Under the pieces are notes generated by a model, which saw only the letters and a list, made by a program, of their open reading frames with translations, searched no databases and had not been told where the DNA came from. Shown here in pieces: positions 22,594 to 30,829 of a stretch of 64,000 nucleotides of DNA. A program made the translations under genes and the position numbers. This DNA is from CAZPQK01 sp964588695 (GTDB lineage: Bacteria; Krumholzibacteriota; Krumholzibacteriia; WVZY01; JAKEHA01). Position 1 is the first letter of the stretch. Each line of letters begins with the position of its first letter. The stretch lies in NCBI GenBank assembly GCA_964588695.1, contig CAZPQK010000013.1, forward strand, positions 1 through 64,000. The letters are read 5' to 3'.

Positions 22594-24495
22594 ATGACAA
22601 CACGTCACATTGCATCGGTACTGCTCGCATTGCTGTGGGCTTGCGCGCCTGCCCAGTACGGTTCTCTGGCACCAACTGATCAGGTTTCAGCGCACCTTAT
22701 GAATGGCGACACCGGCCGGGCCATCGGCGTGTTGGAAGGCGTCGACCTCGACGGCGAAGCCTCACCCACTCTGGCCGTTCAATTGGGCCGACTTTATCGT
22801 TCGCGCGGCACCATTCCTATGCGGCTACGATCGCAACAAACGCTTGAACGTGCGCTACAGGTTCACCCCGACAACGTCGACGTTTTGGTTGCGTTGGGAC
22901 GAACCTATTTTGAACAAACCTTCTATCCCGACGCTAAACGTTGTCTCTACGCCGCACTGTCGCAGGACAGTTCTATTTGCGAAGCGCACTATCTGCTGGG
23001 CGTCTATCACTACGAAACATGGAAGCGAGTCAACCAATACCGGGATGATTTGTCTGCGTCGCGCGACCACCTGGCGTCGGCGCTTGACTGTAGCGAAGAC
23101 GGCCGGGACGCATTGCGTCGCTACGCTTTTGCGAGTTACGTACTGGCCGACTCGGCAACCGCGCTCGACCTGGCCGTTCAAGGGCACTCGCAACATCCCG
23201 ACGAATATCTGTTTTGCCTGTTGCGTGGTGCTTTGCGCTACGATGCCGACGACCTTACCGGTGCGCGCGTTTGGTTTGACCGCGGACTCGAACGAATGGA
23301 CGACGAAACCCACAAGGCATACACCGGCGCGCGTCGATTCCTATCCGCAGGTGAACAGGATGACTATCGCAAGTCGAACCCGGTCGATCGCGAAACCGCC
23401 CGTGTTTCCTACTGGATCGATGCCGACACCGATCCCACCACGGCAGAGAACCCCGCGTTTCTGGAACACGTCTACCGTACCTTCCTGGCCGAAGTGCACT
23501 TCTCCAGCGTGCGCCCCTTTAAGCGGGGCTGGCAAACCGAGCGCGGCCAAACCTTAATCAAGTTTGGCTGGCCTGAATCGATTGAATCCACGTTAGGCGA
23601 TAGCTGGAAGAGCGGACGCGTTGAGTTCTGGAACTACCTGCTCGACGGATCTCCGCTGGTGTTCACGTTTGTCGACGAATTCCTCAACGGCAACTTGCGA
23701 ATTCCCTATAGCGCCGACGTACTGGTGGACATCATGCGCTACAACCCGCGGGTGAGCAGGTTCGCCCCGCCGCAAACGTCCATCCCGGGTAAAGCTGGCG
23801 CGTATGTGTTTCGCGACGACGAGATGGGCGCAAGTGTGTATCTAACATTTCGTGTGGATGCCGATAGCCTGCTGGCCGCAACCGACTTGCGTCGTGCCAA
23901 TCACTTTTGGGCTCGAACATCGCTGTTCGACTCCAGGTGGCAGCGCAACTACGACGTTGCCGATACGCTGTGGACGTCGGAGACTCGTCGGGTCACTGTT
24001 GCTGGGCGTCGCTGGTACGACGTCACCCAGAAGGTGGACGTGGCGTTCGACAACTACCATCTTGCGTGTGCCTGGGAAGATTCAGATTCATCGGCGCGCG
24101 CAGTCGGCAAAGCGAGTGTCGACGGGCGACGGTTTGCCACCGGCGAGTTGTGCATCAGCGACATCGTTTTACGCGACGCAACGCGAGAAGGCTCGCTGAT
24201 CCGCAATGGGGCTCACTTTCCAAAACTAGATGCCCGCTACCTGCCGGGAGAGAAAGTCAGCGTCTACTTTGAAGTGTATAACCTGCGTATGGAGGGCGGA
24301 CAGACCGACTATGACCTGACGTTTGCCATTTACGATGACCCCGAAACCGCTCCCCCTCGGGTGTTGTCGTGGGCGCGGACCGCAGCCAGTTGGGTGGGCA
24401 TCGCTCGGCGTGGCGTTCCGTCGCTGGAACAAACCCTGCGGCGTGCTGGCGAGACGTTTACCGCGATTGAGCGGTTAGATATTAACGTCGAGTAG
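22594..24495 (+). CDS. GWxTD-domain lipoprotein with TPR-like N-terminal half
   Basis: The product has 633 residues. The short signal ends LLWAC (lipidated Cys17). Residues 25-250 are TPR-like helices (RALQVHPDNVDVLVALGRTY). A GWxTD domain begins around residue 290 with the hallmark FKRGWQTERGQTLIKFGWPE, followed by a WEFWNY-like segment (VEFWNYLLDG) and a long beta-rich tail. GWxTD proteins are widespread, uncharacterised envelope proteins of FCB and Acidobacteria lineages. GWQTE here replaces the usual GWxTD. A TATATT -10 hexamer stands about 35 nt before the ATG. Confidence 0.88.
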   Translation: MTTRHIASVLLALLWACAPAQYGSLAPTDQVSAHLMNGDTGRAIGVLEGVDLDGEASPTLAVQLGRLYRSRGTIPMRLRSQQTLERALQVHPDNVDVLVALGRTYFEQTFYPDAKRCLYAALSQDSSICEAHYLLGVYHYETWKRVNQYRDDLSASRDHLASALDCSEDGRDALRRYAFASYVLADSATALDLAVQGHSQHPDEYLFCLLRGALRYDADDLTGARVWFDRGLERMDDETHKAYTGARRFLSAGEQDDYRKSNPVDRETARVSYWIDADTDPTTAENPAFLEHVYRTFLAEVHFSSVRPFKRGWQTERGQTLIKFGWPESIESTLGDSWKSGRVEFWNYLLDGSPLVFTFVDEFLNGNLRIPYSADVLVDIMRYNPRVSRFAPPQTSIPGKAGAYVFRDDEMGASVYLTFRVDADSLLAATDLRRANHFWARTSLFDSRWQRNYDVADTLWTSETRRVTVAGRRWYDVTQKVDVAFDNYHLACAWEDSDSSARAVGKASVDGRRFATGELCISDIVLRDATREGSLIRNGAHFPKLDARYLPGEKVSVYFEVYNLRMEGGQTDYDLTFAIYDDPETAPPRVLSWARTAASWVGIARRGVPSLEQTLRRAGETFTAIERLDINVE

Positions 24496-24591
24496 TGGAT
24501 CATGTGGGTGGGACGCGAACGACCCTGGAGACCGCGTTCTTTCTGGACGACGTTGACTGACAAGCGTTGCAACCAACAGGGTGGTACTCCG

Positions 24592-24984
24592 CTACTGACC
24601 GGGAATTGTTTTACCGCCGCCCTCTTCATCCGGCAGGTCGGTGTCGCCTTCCAGAAAAACTTTGATAATGAAAAACGCTACAAACGCCGACACGATAATC
24701 CAGATTGTAATGTCACGATAGAGATGTTTGTTCTCTTCGCCGGGAAACTCGAACGGTTGTGTCGTGTCAGGCTGAGACGACATCCAACCGTCACGCAGTA
24801 ACGACTCACCGGCGGCTGCGACCTTGGTGTACGCAATGGCCGGCTCTGCGTTGGCGACCGTTCGCTGCTTGGTCGTGGCGGCCGTGTTAAGAGTAACAGT
24901 CGAGTTTGCGACGCGGGGATAGGTTACGCAAAGAAAACAGGCTACGAGTACTGCAACAAAAGTGGGACAAACAAAACGTTTCAT
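24592..24984 (-). CDS. Small secreted/membrane protein with one C-terminal transmembrane helix
   Basis: The start at 24984 gives 130 residues: a signal peptide (KRFVCPTFVAVLVACFLCVT), a Thr/Ala-rich segment, and a transmembrane helix (ITIWIIVSAFVAFFIIKVFL) near residue 100 followed by an acidic and Gly-rich tail. No family is recognised. The promoter at 24992-25020 puts transcription start at or one base before the ATG and there is no Shine-Dalgarno, so the mRNA is probably leaderless. The upstream in-frame start at 25020 lies within the -35 and is rejected. Confidence 0.65.
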   Translation of the reverse strand: MKRFVCPTFVAVLVACFLCVTYPRVANSTVTLNTAATTKQRTVANAEPAIAYTKVAAAGESLLRDGWMSSQPDTTQPFEFPGEENKHLYRDITIWIIVSAFVAFFIIKVFLEGDTDLPDEEGGGKTIPGQ

Positions 24985-24991
24985 TAAACAA

Positions 24992-25020
24992 AAGATAATT
25001 CGCGGGCGTGCTATTGACAA
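24992..25020 (-). promoter_or_regulatory. Sigma-70 type promoter giving a leaderless transcript
   Basis: TTGTCA, 17 bp, TATCTT, then 7 nt to the ATG at 24984. Confidence 0.6.
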
Positions 25021-25141
25021 CAGGTGAGGCCGTTCCTATTTTACGTTTGCTATCGACGTGACTTTGGTTGCGGCGAGAGCGCCAAAGGGGTTCTGTTCTT
25101 GGTCGGCGACAGGCCCCTTTGTTTTGTGGTCCATCTACCGC

Positions 25142-25783
25142 CTACTCCCCTACCACCAAACGACCATCGTTTTCTTCAAGCCTCAAGTTGGCAACCTCTT
25201 GCGGGTGGCCATCGGCGCTAATCCAGGCCCGCAGATACACCCCCGCCGACAAATACGATATCGCCAGAATCGAAGTCAACGCCGTTCCAGCCAACCACAG
25301 CGGAACCCGAGCGGGGCCAAATCCATATATTGCAGCCAATAGCCCAACCCCGGCGACACTCTGCATGATCATTTTCGCTTTTCCTAACCGATTGGCTGGT
25401 ATAAATTTACGATGACGACGCAAACTGTAGGCGCGAAACAGGGTCATGCCGAGTTCGCGGATCGCGACGGCCACAATCAGGGACCAAACCCATCCCGACT
25501 GCAAGTGAAAGCCAATGGCGCCGAAAACGACTGCCATCAACAGCTTGTCGGCAAGTGGATCCAGATGTTTCCCTAGGTTGGAACACTGGCGGAAAGTACG
25601 AGCGTACCAGCCATCGAACCAGTCGAGGAGGGCGGCTGCCGCACACAACACCACCGCCAGGATTTCAAAACGTGCGGCGATAAAGCCCCAGGCGGCTACG
25701 ACAGCCATGCCTATACGAACCGTCGTCACAACATTGGGCACGGTGAGTTTTGCATCCATGTTATCGGAGACCGAAGCGCTCAC
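25142..25783 (-). CDS. pgsA: CDP-alcohol phosphatidyltransferase, PgsA-like
   Basis: The 213-residue integral membrane enzyme has the full CDP-alcohol motif D54-x2-D57-G58-x2-A61-R62-x8-G71-x3-D75-x3-D79 (DWFDGWYARTFRQ ... GKHLDPLAD). It is expected to make phosphatidylglycerophosphate from CDP-diacylglycerol and glycerol-3-phosphate. About five hydrophobic segments are visible. The start is GTG at 25783 with GGAGG 8 nt upstream. The last 35 residues form a charged extension beyond the membrane domain. A different head-group acceptor cannot be excluded. Confidence 0.88.
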   Translation of the reverse strand: MSASVSDNMDAKLTVPNVVTTVRIGMAVVAAWGFIAARFEILAVVLCAAAALLDWFDGWYARTFRQCSNLGKHLDPLADKLLMAVVFGAIGFHLQSGWVWSLIVAVAIRELGMTLFRAYSLRRHRKFIPANRLGKAKMIMQSVAGVGLLAAIYGFGPARVPLWLAGTALTSILAISYLSAGVYLRAWISADGHPQEVANLRLEENDGRLVVGE

Positions 25784-25877
25784 GAGATCCCTCCGAATGA
25801 GGCGGGCAGACCGCCAAAGCTATATTGTTCAGGCGGTTGAGGATAGCCTAGCATACGCCAGTTAGTAGCGCAAACCC

Positions 25878-26522
25878 ATGGAGAACCACTTGGAAACACA
25901 TCCACACATTCGAGCCCGGTCAGGTCGCCGGCGCTGGTGGTGGGTGGTGGGCATCGCGATTCTGCTGCACGTTATTGCCTGGATGCTAATCAAGCCGGGT
26001 TTTTTTAGCGCGTTTCATCGTCCCCTCGCCGACAACCGTCCACAGTCACAGACCACAGGGTCAGCGCCCCCCGACGCCATGGTCGTGGTCCTGATCGACA
26101 TCGAAGGCGACGAGCCCACCGAGGCGATACCCGAACCGCAACCGCCCCGCCCGCGGGCGCGCCCTCAGGATCGACCGAGTGACGGAATCGATGGCGACCT
26201 TGAAGATCTCCTGGGCGACGCGCCGACGGTAGCCACCGAGCCGGGATCAGGCAGCGCAGCGGTGCCGCCACGTCCGCTAGAAATCACCTGGCCGGATACC
26301 GACAACCTTGACCACTGCCTGGGAACCCACGTTGATGTCCGTGTGCGCGTTGGCGTCGACGGCACCGTGCTAGAAGTAACGCCAGTCCCTGCCGGCAATC
26401 CCACCGATTGTGTGGCCGCTGCTACCAGCGCCGCCGAACAAATACGGTTCCAACCGGGCACCATGGGCGGTCGCGCTACAGCCATGTGGACTCGCGTACG
26501 AATAGACTTTCGTCGCCGTTAA
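25878..26522 (+). CDS. TonB-like energy transducer
   Basis: The protein has 214 residues: a cytoplasmic basic N-terminus, one membrane anchor (WWVVGIAILLHVIAWMLI at about 20-38), and a Pro/Asp-rich periplasmic linker (IPEPQPPRPRARPQDRPSDG). The C-terminal TonB-type domain has the patterns VDVRVRVGVDGTVLEVTPV, AAEQIRF and MWTRVRIDFRRR. No ExbB/ExbD genes are adjacent. A disulfide between the two Cys of the C-terminal domain (LDHCLG, PTDCVA) is possible. It would pass proton-motive energy to outer-membrane receptors. Confidence 0.72.
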   Translation: MENHLETHPHIRARSGRRRWWWVVGIAILLHVIAWMLIKPGFFSAFHRPLADNRPQSQTTGSAPPDAMVVVLIDIEGDEPTEAIPEPQPPRPRARPQDRPSDGIDGDLEDLLGDAPTVATEPGSGSAAVPPRPLEITWPDTDNLDHCLGTHVDVRVRVGVDGTVLEVTPVPAGNPTDCVAAATSAAEQIRFQPGTMGGRATAMWTRVRIDFRRR

Positions 26523-26548
26523 CAAAGCTTTGAAACAGAAATACAAAA

Positions 26549-26574
26549 GCCGCCCCTGGTCGAGACGGCCTTTG
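26549..26574. terminator. Weak terminator-like hairpin between convergent genes
   Basis: AAGCCG and CGGCCTT form a short stem around a 14-nt loop. It is not a strong intrinsic terminator but occupies the 75-bp gap between two convergent genes. Confidence 0.35.
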
Positions 26575-26596
26575 CTTGCAAGTCTGCGCGTAACGA

Positions 26597-27358
26597 CTAG
26601 AACAATTCCCGTTCCGCATAAACGTCGAACACGCGAATCCGGCGGTCGGCAAATTCGCCAAAGATTTCCGGAATTCTATCGCCGTTGAAGTCCATCAAAC
26701 GTAGTCGGTCTCCAAAATCCGAATCGGCTTTGTACTCGACGTTATAAAAACGCGAATCCACAATCCAACCGGTATTGAGAATAATCTCCGCCTGATCATC
26801 ACTGTCGACGTTGCCCACTACCATATGCTTGGCAGTGAACTCGTCCTGGCTTCGATGTTCCAACGTCTTGTTGCGGCCATCGTAAATTTGCAGGTTCTTG
26901 TCGGCAAGAATGATCAACTCCGCCTGGGGATCGTTGTCGATATTCGCAATCACCATGTAGTCGATCTCGTCGAAACGAACGTCGAAGTTCTCCCAATCCA
27001 CGTCGTAGTTGGCCAGATCGTAGACCACTACTCGCCCTTTGCTGGTGGCGATGGCAACCTGCTTGCGCCCGTCGCCGTACAGGTCAACCACTTGCATGGA
27101 ACGCGGCGCCGCGCCCAGGTTGCGATCCTCCCAGTCCAGGTCAAAACCGCCCTTATCGATTCGATAAACGAAAAGTGTGTTGTTGCGATCGATATAAAGC
27201 ATTCGTTGCGACCCGTCACCATCGGTGATGGTTTGCACGAACTCGTAGTCGCCCGCTAACAGTTGCAACGCGTCGTGGGTTGCGCCAAACGCAATCAACG
27301 GCGGCTGCGCAGTCGTCAGGGCAACGACGAAGCACGCCAAACAAATCAACCTCTTCAT
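26597..27358 (-). CDS. Secreted FG-GAP/VCBS-like beta-propeller fragment protein
   Basis: The product (253 residues) has a signal peptide (MKRLICLACFVVALTTAQPPLIAFG) followed by repeated FG-GAP-like blades with acidic loops: VVDLYGDGRKQVAIAT, VIANIDNDPQAELIILA, VVGNVDSDDQAEIILN, LMDFNGDRIPEIFGE. Each Asp-rich DxNxDG-type loop is of the kind that binds calcium. Four to five blades are visible, fewer than a full seven-bladed ring. It lies 17 bp after malate dehydrogenase with AAAGGAG before its ATG, so it is co-transcribed with mdh. The reason for that pairing is not apparent. Confidence 0.78.
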   Translation of the reverse strand: MKRLICLACFVVALTTAQPPLIAFGATHDALQLLAGDYEFVQTITDGDGSQRMLYIDRNNTLFVYRIDKGGFDLDWEDRNLGAAPRSMQVVDLYGDGRKQVAIATSKGRVVVYDLANYDVDWENFDVRFDEIDYMVIANIDNDPQAELIILADKNLQIYDGRNKTLEHRSQDEFTAKHMVVGNVDSDDQAEIILNTGWIVDSRFYNVEYKADSDFGDRLRLMDFNGDRIPEIFGEFADRRIRVFDVYAERELF

Positions 27359-27375
27359 GGTGACTCCTTTCGGTC

Positions 27376-28320
27376 CTATAAACGAATCTCTTTGACCAGT
27401 CGCTTGACGTGATCAATGGATTCTTTGAGCGCCTTTTTTTCGCCCGCCATGAGCTTGAACTGCAGCACCTGCTCGACGCCACCTTTGCCAATCACCACGG
27501 GTACGCCCATGTAAATACCGCGTGCGCCGTACTCGCCTTCCAGGTACGCCGCACACGGCAAAACGCGCTTCTTGTCTTTAAGATAGCTTTCCGCCATGTC
27601 GATCGCGGCCGCCGCCGGCGAATAAAACGCGCTACCGGTCTTCAACAAGCCAACAATCTCGCCGCCGGCAAAACGGGTACGCTTGACGATGGCGTCGATC
27701 GTCTTTTTCGGCATAAGTTCGGTAAGCGGAATACCACCGACGGTTGTCAACCGCGGGAACGGCACCATGGTATCGCCATGACCGCCGAGTACCGTCGCAC
27801 TGACGTCTTCGACGCTGCATCCCAATTCCATGGCGACGAACGCACGAAAACGTGCCGAATCCAATACCCCGGCCATTCCGACCACGTGGGTTTTTGGAAA
27901 ACCCGTTACTTCTTTGAGCGTGTAAACCATTGCGTCCAGTGGGTTGGAAACAACAACACAGAACGCATTTTTGGCGTAGCGTTTGACGTTTTTGGCCACC
28001 TGTCGCATGACGTCGAGGTTTTTTTGAAGCAAGTCATCGCGGCTCATTCCCGGCTTGCGCGGAAAACCGGCAGTGATGATCACCACGTCGGCGCCTTTAA
28101 TGTCTTTATAATCATTAGTTCCCGTCACCATGGAATCGTATCCATCGATCGGCGAGGACTCCATAATGTCTAGCGCCTTGCCCTGTGGAACGCCGTCGAC
28201 AATGTCGAACAGCACCACGTCGCCAAGTTGCTTTTGTGCAGCCAGCAAGGCCAACGTGCCGCCGATCTGTCCGGCGCCAATGAGTGCGATCTTGGGGCGC
28301 TCCCCTACTACTCGTGCCAT
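27376..28320 (-). CDS. mdh: Malate dehydrogenase
   Basis: The enzyme (314 residues) interconverts malate and oxaloacetate with NAD in the TCA cycle. It has the nucleotide loop GAGQIGGTLALL, the acidic NAD-selecting strand end (LFDIVDG), the malate-specific arginines in AGFPRKPGMSRDDLL, and the catalytic His in GGHGDTMVP. Length and motifs match the LDH-like (type 3) malate dehydrogenases. AGGAGAGG precedes the ATG and a perfect TATAAT lies 29 nt upstream. Confidence 0.97.
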   Translation of the reverse strand: MARVVGERPKIALIGAGQIGGTLALLAAQKQLGDVVLFDIVDGVPQGKALDIMESSPIDGYDSMVTGTNDYKDIKGADVVIITAGFPRKPGMSRDDLLQKNLDVMRQVAKNVKRYAKNAFCVVVSNPLDAMVYTLKEVTGFPKTHVVGMAGVLDSARFRAFVAMELGCSVEDVSATVLGGHGDTMVPFPRLTTVGGIPLTELMPKKTIDAIVKRTRFAGGEIVGLLKTGSAFYSPAAAAIDMAESYLKDKKRVLPCAAYLEGEYGARGIYMGVPVVIGKGGVEQVLQFKLMAGEKKALKESIDHVKRLVKEIRL

Positions 28321-28348
28321 GAACCTCTCCTATTCCCAACGTCTGTTA

Positions 28349-28354
28349 ATTATA
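28349..28354 (-). promoter_or_regulatory. -10 element of the mdh promoter
   Basis: Perfect TATAAT preceded by TTTG. No good -35 is seen at 16-18 bp. The start would be near 28342. Confidence 0.5.
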
Positions 28355-28425
28355 CAAATGTTCAGCGAAAACGCGCCCGACTCGGAGCGGCTACGCGAGA
28401 AGATAAGTCAAAGTGAGGGCAAAGT

Positions 28426-28935
28426 TTACTGGTCGTCCGGGTCGGAATCAACGCCGAACTGTTTCATCCAGTAATCCACGTCGATGTCTTCTGGGTTCGG
28501 TTTCTCGGCTCGACGTCGTTTTGCGGGTTGAGGAGCCTTCCGAGACGTCGTCAGGCGATCGAGAAACTCGGGCGAAGACAGGACCGAAGCGCCCAGGCTA
28601 GCAACCGCGCGGCCGATATCGGCGCGGTCCGAGGTAACCACGATGAACGATTGTGGATTGTTCGACTTCGCAACCGCGTCCACAATAAACTGATCGGCCG
28701 TCTGTCGGGACGGACTGTAAACCACCTGAAGCTTGCCCGGCAGCACCGACTCAGCGTCGGTTATCCCGCCGGTCCCGTCGAAGACCAGCGTCACCTGCAT
28801 CTGTCGATGTTCCAGGTAGCGCGTTATCCGCTCCAAGAGCAGATCGCGCGCTTTCTGCAGATCTTTCCGCGCGAGGGTCTTAAGCGCCATATCGGCGTGA
28901 AGCAGGTTGTAACCGTCTATAACAAGTTTTTGCAT
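28426..28935 (-). CDS. YacP-type NYN-domain ribonuclease-like protein
   Basis: The start at 28935 gives 169 residues. The opening MQKLVIDGYNLLHAD carries the first catalytic Asp of the PIN-like NYN fold. Further conserved acidic positions are in TLVFDGTGG, TADQFIVDAV and VTSDRADIGRAV. The family comprises putative RNases (YacP/Rae1 relatives), and Rae1 in Bacillus cleaves mRNA on the ribosome. A basic C-terminal extension (PAKRRRAEKPNPEDIDVDYW) could contact RNA. An earlier in-frame ATG at 28983 adds only a poorly conserved peptide. Confidence 0.83.
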   Translation of the reverse strand: MQKLVIDGYNLLHADMALKTLARKDLQKARDLLLERITRYLEHRQMQVTLVFDGTGGITDAESVLPGKLQVVYSPSRQTADQFIVDAVAKSNNPQSFIVVTSDRADIGRAVASLGASVLSSPEFLDRLTTSRKAPQPAKRRRAEKPNPEDIDVDYWMKQFGVDSDPDDQ

Positions 28936-29060
28936 AGATGTAGCTCGATCTAATTTCTTGCGGCAGCTGCAACTTAGCCCCATACTGACGCTTAAGGCAA
29001 GTGTTCACTACCCCACTCTAATCACCCCTCCATTCGGCGCGACAATCTAAGGAGTCTTCG

Positions 29061-29438
29061 ATGCTAAACGGGATTCGACTGGGCCTTTTGGCGATGCTGG
29101 CACTCTGCGTCGTCCTGGTCTCATGCGGTGACGATGGCGACCCCGCGGGCCCGACCGGAAACAATGGCGGCGGGAACACGGTTTCCATTATTGACAACCA
29201 ATTTGTTCCTCAGGTGTTAACCGTAAACCTCGGCACAACAGTCACTTGGACGCATAATGGGTCGGTAGTGCACACCGTAACCGAGGGCTCCTCGGCGGCT
29301 GGGAGCCCCGAATTCGACTCCGGTAACATGACCAACGGAGACACCTTTACCCACACGTTCAACGACCTGGGAACCGTTGACTATTATTGTATACCCCACG
29401 AAGCTCAGGGGATGACGGGACAAGTCATTGTGCAGTAG
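29061..29438 (+). CDS. Cupredoxin (plastocyanin-like) lipoprotein
   Basis: The protein has 125 residues, with AAGGAG before the ATG. A lipoprotein signal ends LVSC (Cys22), then comes a Gly/Asn-rich linker and a plastocyanin fold (FVPQVLTVNLGTTVTWTH). All type-1 copper ligands are present: His71 (VVHTV), Cys110 (VDYYC), His113 (PHE) and Met118 (GM). It should carry single electrons in the periplasm or at the outer membrane surface. It is the first of three consecutive plus-strand lipoprotein genes, the other two encoding NHL propellers. Confidence 0.9.
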   Translation: MLNGIRLGLLAMLALCVVLVSCGDDGDPAGPTGNNGGGNTVSIIDNQFVPQVLTVNLGTTVTWTHNGSVVHTVTEGSSAAGSPEFDSGNMTNGDTFTHTFNDLGTVDYYCIPHEAQGMTGQVIVQ

Positions 29439-29496
29439 AATATAGGGGCTGGACCATCCTCGCTTTCGTGCGAAAGCGCGCCGGACGATCCGCGAC

Positions 29497-29525
29497 TTGA
29501 TTTAAATGGCTGTAACTGCTACACT
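29497..29525 (+). promoter_or_regulatory. Sigma-70 type promoter of the NHL lipoprotein pair
   Basis: TTGATT, 17 bp, TACACT. The start would be near 29532, about 60 nt before the ATG. A palindrome (CGCTTTCG-tg-CGAAAGCG, 29461-29478) lies upstream. Confidence 0.5.
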
Positions 29526-29591
29526 TATGGGTAGCCAGCCGCATCAATCATTTTCGACCGCACACTCGGCTTCACCAGAGGTATGACTAGG

Positions 29592-30818
29592 ATGAACCTA
29601 TCTCGCGCATTGGTGGCTGCCCTCGCCCTCATCATCCTGGCGTTTGGTTGTTCCAGTGAGAACAGCGTCGTTCAGGACCAACCCGATCCCAACTGCCCTA
29701 GCGATGTCGTAGGTCGCATTTGTACGTGGGCAGGTACCGGAACCGCTGGGTTTGACGGCGACGGCAATCCACTTCTCCAGTCATTGTTTTATGCTCCCAT
29801 TGACATCGAGTTCACGCCCACCCAAGGCATTTTCATCGTGGGCTGGAATACGCACAGAATTCGACAGGTCCAGCCCGACGGAACCTTGCAGACCATCATG
29901 GGGTCGAACCTATTTGGCGACGGTCCCCTGGATCTGTCTGACCGGGTCCCCCCGGGCGCGCTCGGCACCGACTGTTTATTGAATCATCCCACGCAGATCA
30001 TCGAACTTACCCAAGGACCTTATGCCGGCAGACTGCTGGTAACCGCATGGCACAACCACAAGCTACGACTGTGGAACCCAGCGACCGGTCTTGAATACAT
30101 CATTTCTGGTGGAAGCGCAGGCTTTACTGAAACCGCGACGCGGTCGTCGCACGCGCAATACAGCCAGCCGCAGCAAGCCATCGAAGGCCCGGATGGCAAT
30201 ATCTACATCCTCGATCAGCGTAACCAGGTTGTACGGATGATGGATGTTTCGACGTCGGACTCTCTGGTCACGACGATCTGTGGCCAGCGCGAAAATAACG
30301 GAATGGGTTTCGCGATCGGTGGCTTTAGTGGCGACGGCGGCCCGCCAATCGATGCTGAAATTAACCTTGAGAGCGGCCCCAACCCGGATCCGTCCGGAGC
30401 ATTGGCATTCGACTCGCAAGGTCGTCTCTACATCTCGGACATGATGAACAACCGGATTCGCCGCATCGACTTTACCCTCAACGTTATTGAGACCGTCGTC
30501 GGCGTGGGAACCGCGGGATACTCCGGAGACGGCGGACCTGCAACGGCGGCCGAACTCAACCGTCCGCAAGACATTGAGTTTGGTCCGGACGGCGCGCTTT
30601 ACATCGCCGACGAGCATAACCACGCGGTCCGCAAAGTCGACATGACGACCGGCCTGATCACAACCGTTGCAGGAACCGGGGTACGAGGCTACTCCGGCGA
30701 CGGTGGTCCCGCCACACAAGCAATGCTCTCCCGTCCACGCGGATTGGGATTTGACAGTGAGGGCAATTTGTACGTCGTCGATACGTTTAATCATCGCATT
30801 CGTAAAGTCACCCTTTAA
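29592..30818 (+). CDS. NHL-repeat beta-propeller lipoprotein (first of a tandem pair)
   Basis: The product (408 residues) has a lipoprotein signal ending LAFGC. At least five NHL-type blades are visible, with repeated cores of the form AGTGTAGFDGDGNP, PDGALYIADEHNHAVRKVD and TVAGTGVRGYSGDGGPA. The GYSGDGGPAT loop before each blade is acidic and Gly-rich. Such propellers bind ligands or act as enzymes or scaffolds. The ATG at 29592 is preferred to the one at 29583 because AGAGG is then 10 nt away. It lies 11 bp before a paralogue and is co-transcribed with it. Confidence 0.87.
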   Translation: MNLSRALVAALALIILAFGCSSENSVVQDQPDPNCPSDVVGRICTWAGTGTAGFDGDGNPLLQSLFYAPIDIEFTPTQGIFIVGWNTHRIRQVQPDGTLQTIMGSNLFGDGPLDLSDRVPPGALGTDCLLNHPTQIIELTQGPYAGRLLVTAWHNHKLRLWNPATGLEYIISGGSAGFTETATRSSHAQYSQPQQAIEGPDGNIYILDQRNQVVRMMDVSTSDSLVTTICGQRENNGMGFAIGGFSGDGGPPIDAEINLESGPNPDPSGALAFDSQGRLYISDMMNNRIRRIDFTLNVIETVVGVGTAGYSGDGGPATAAELNRPQDIEFGPDGALYIADEHNHAVRKVDMTTGLITTVAGTGVRGYSGDGGPATQAMLSRPRGLGFDSEGNLYVVDTFNHRIRKVTL

Positions 30819-30829
30819 GGAACCTAGCC

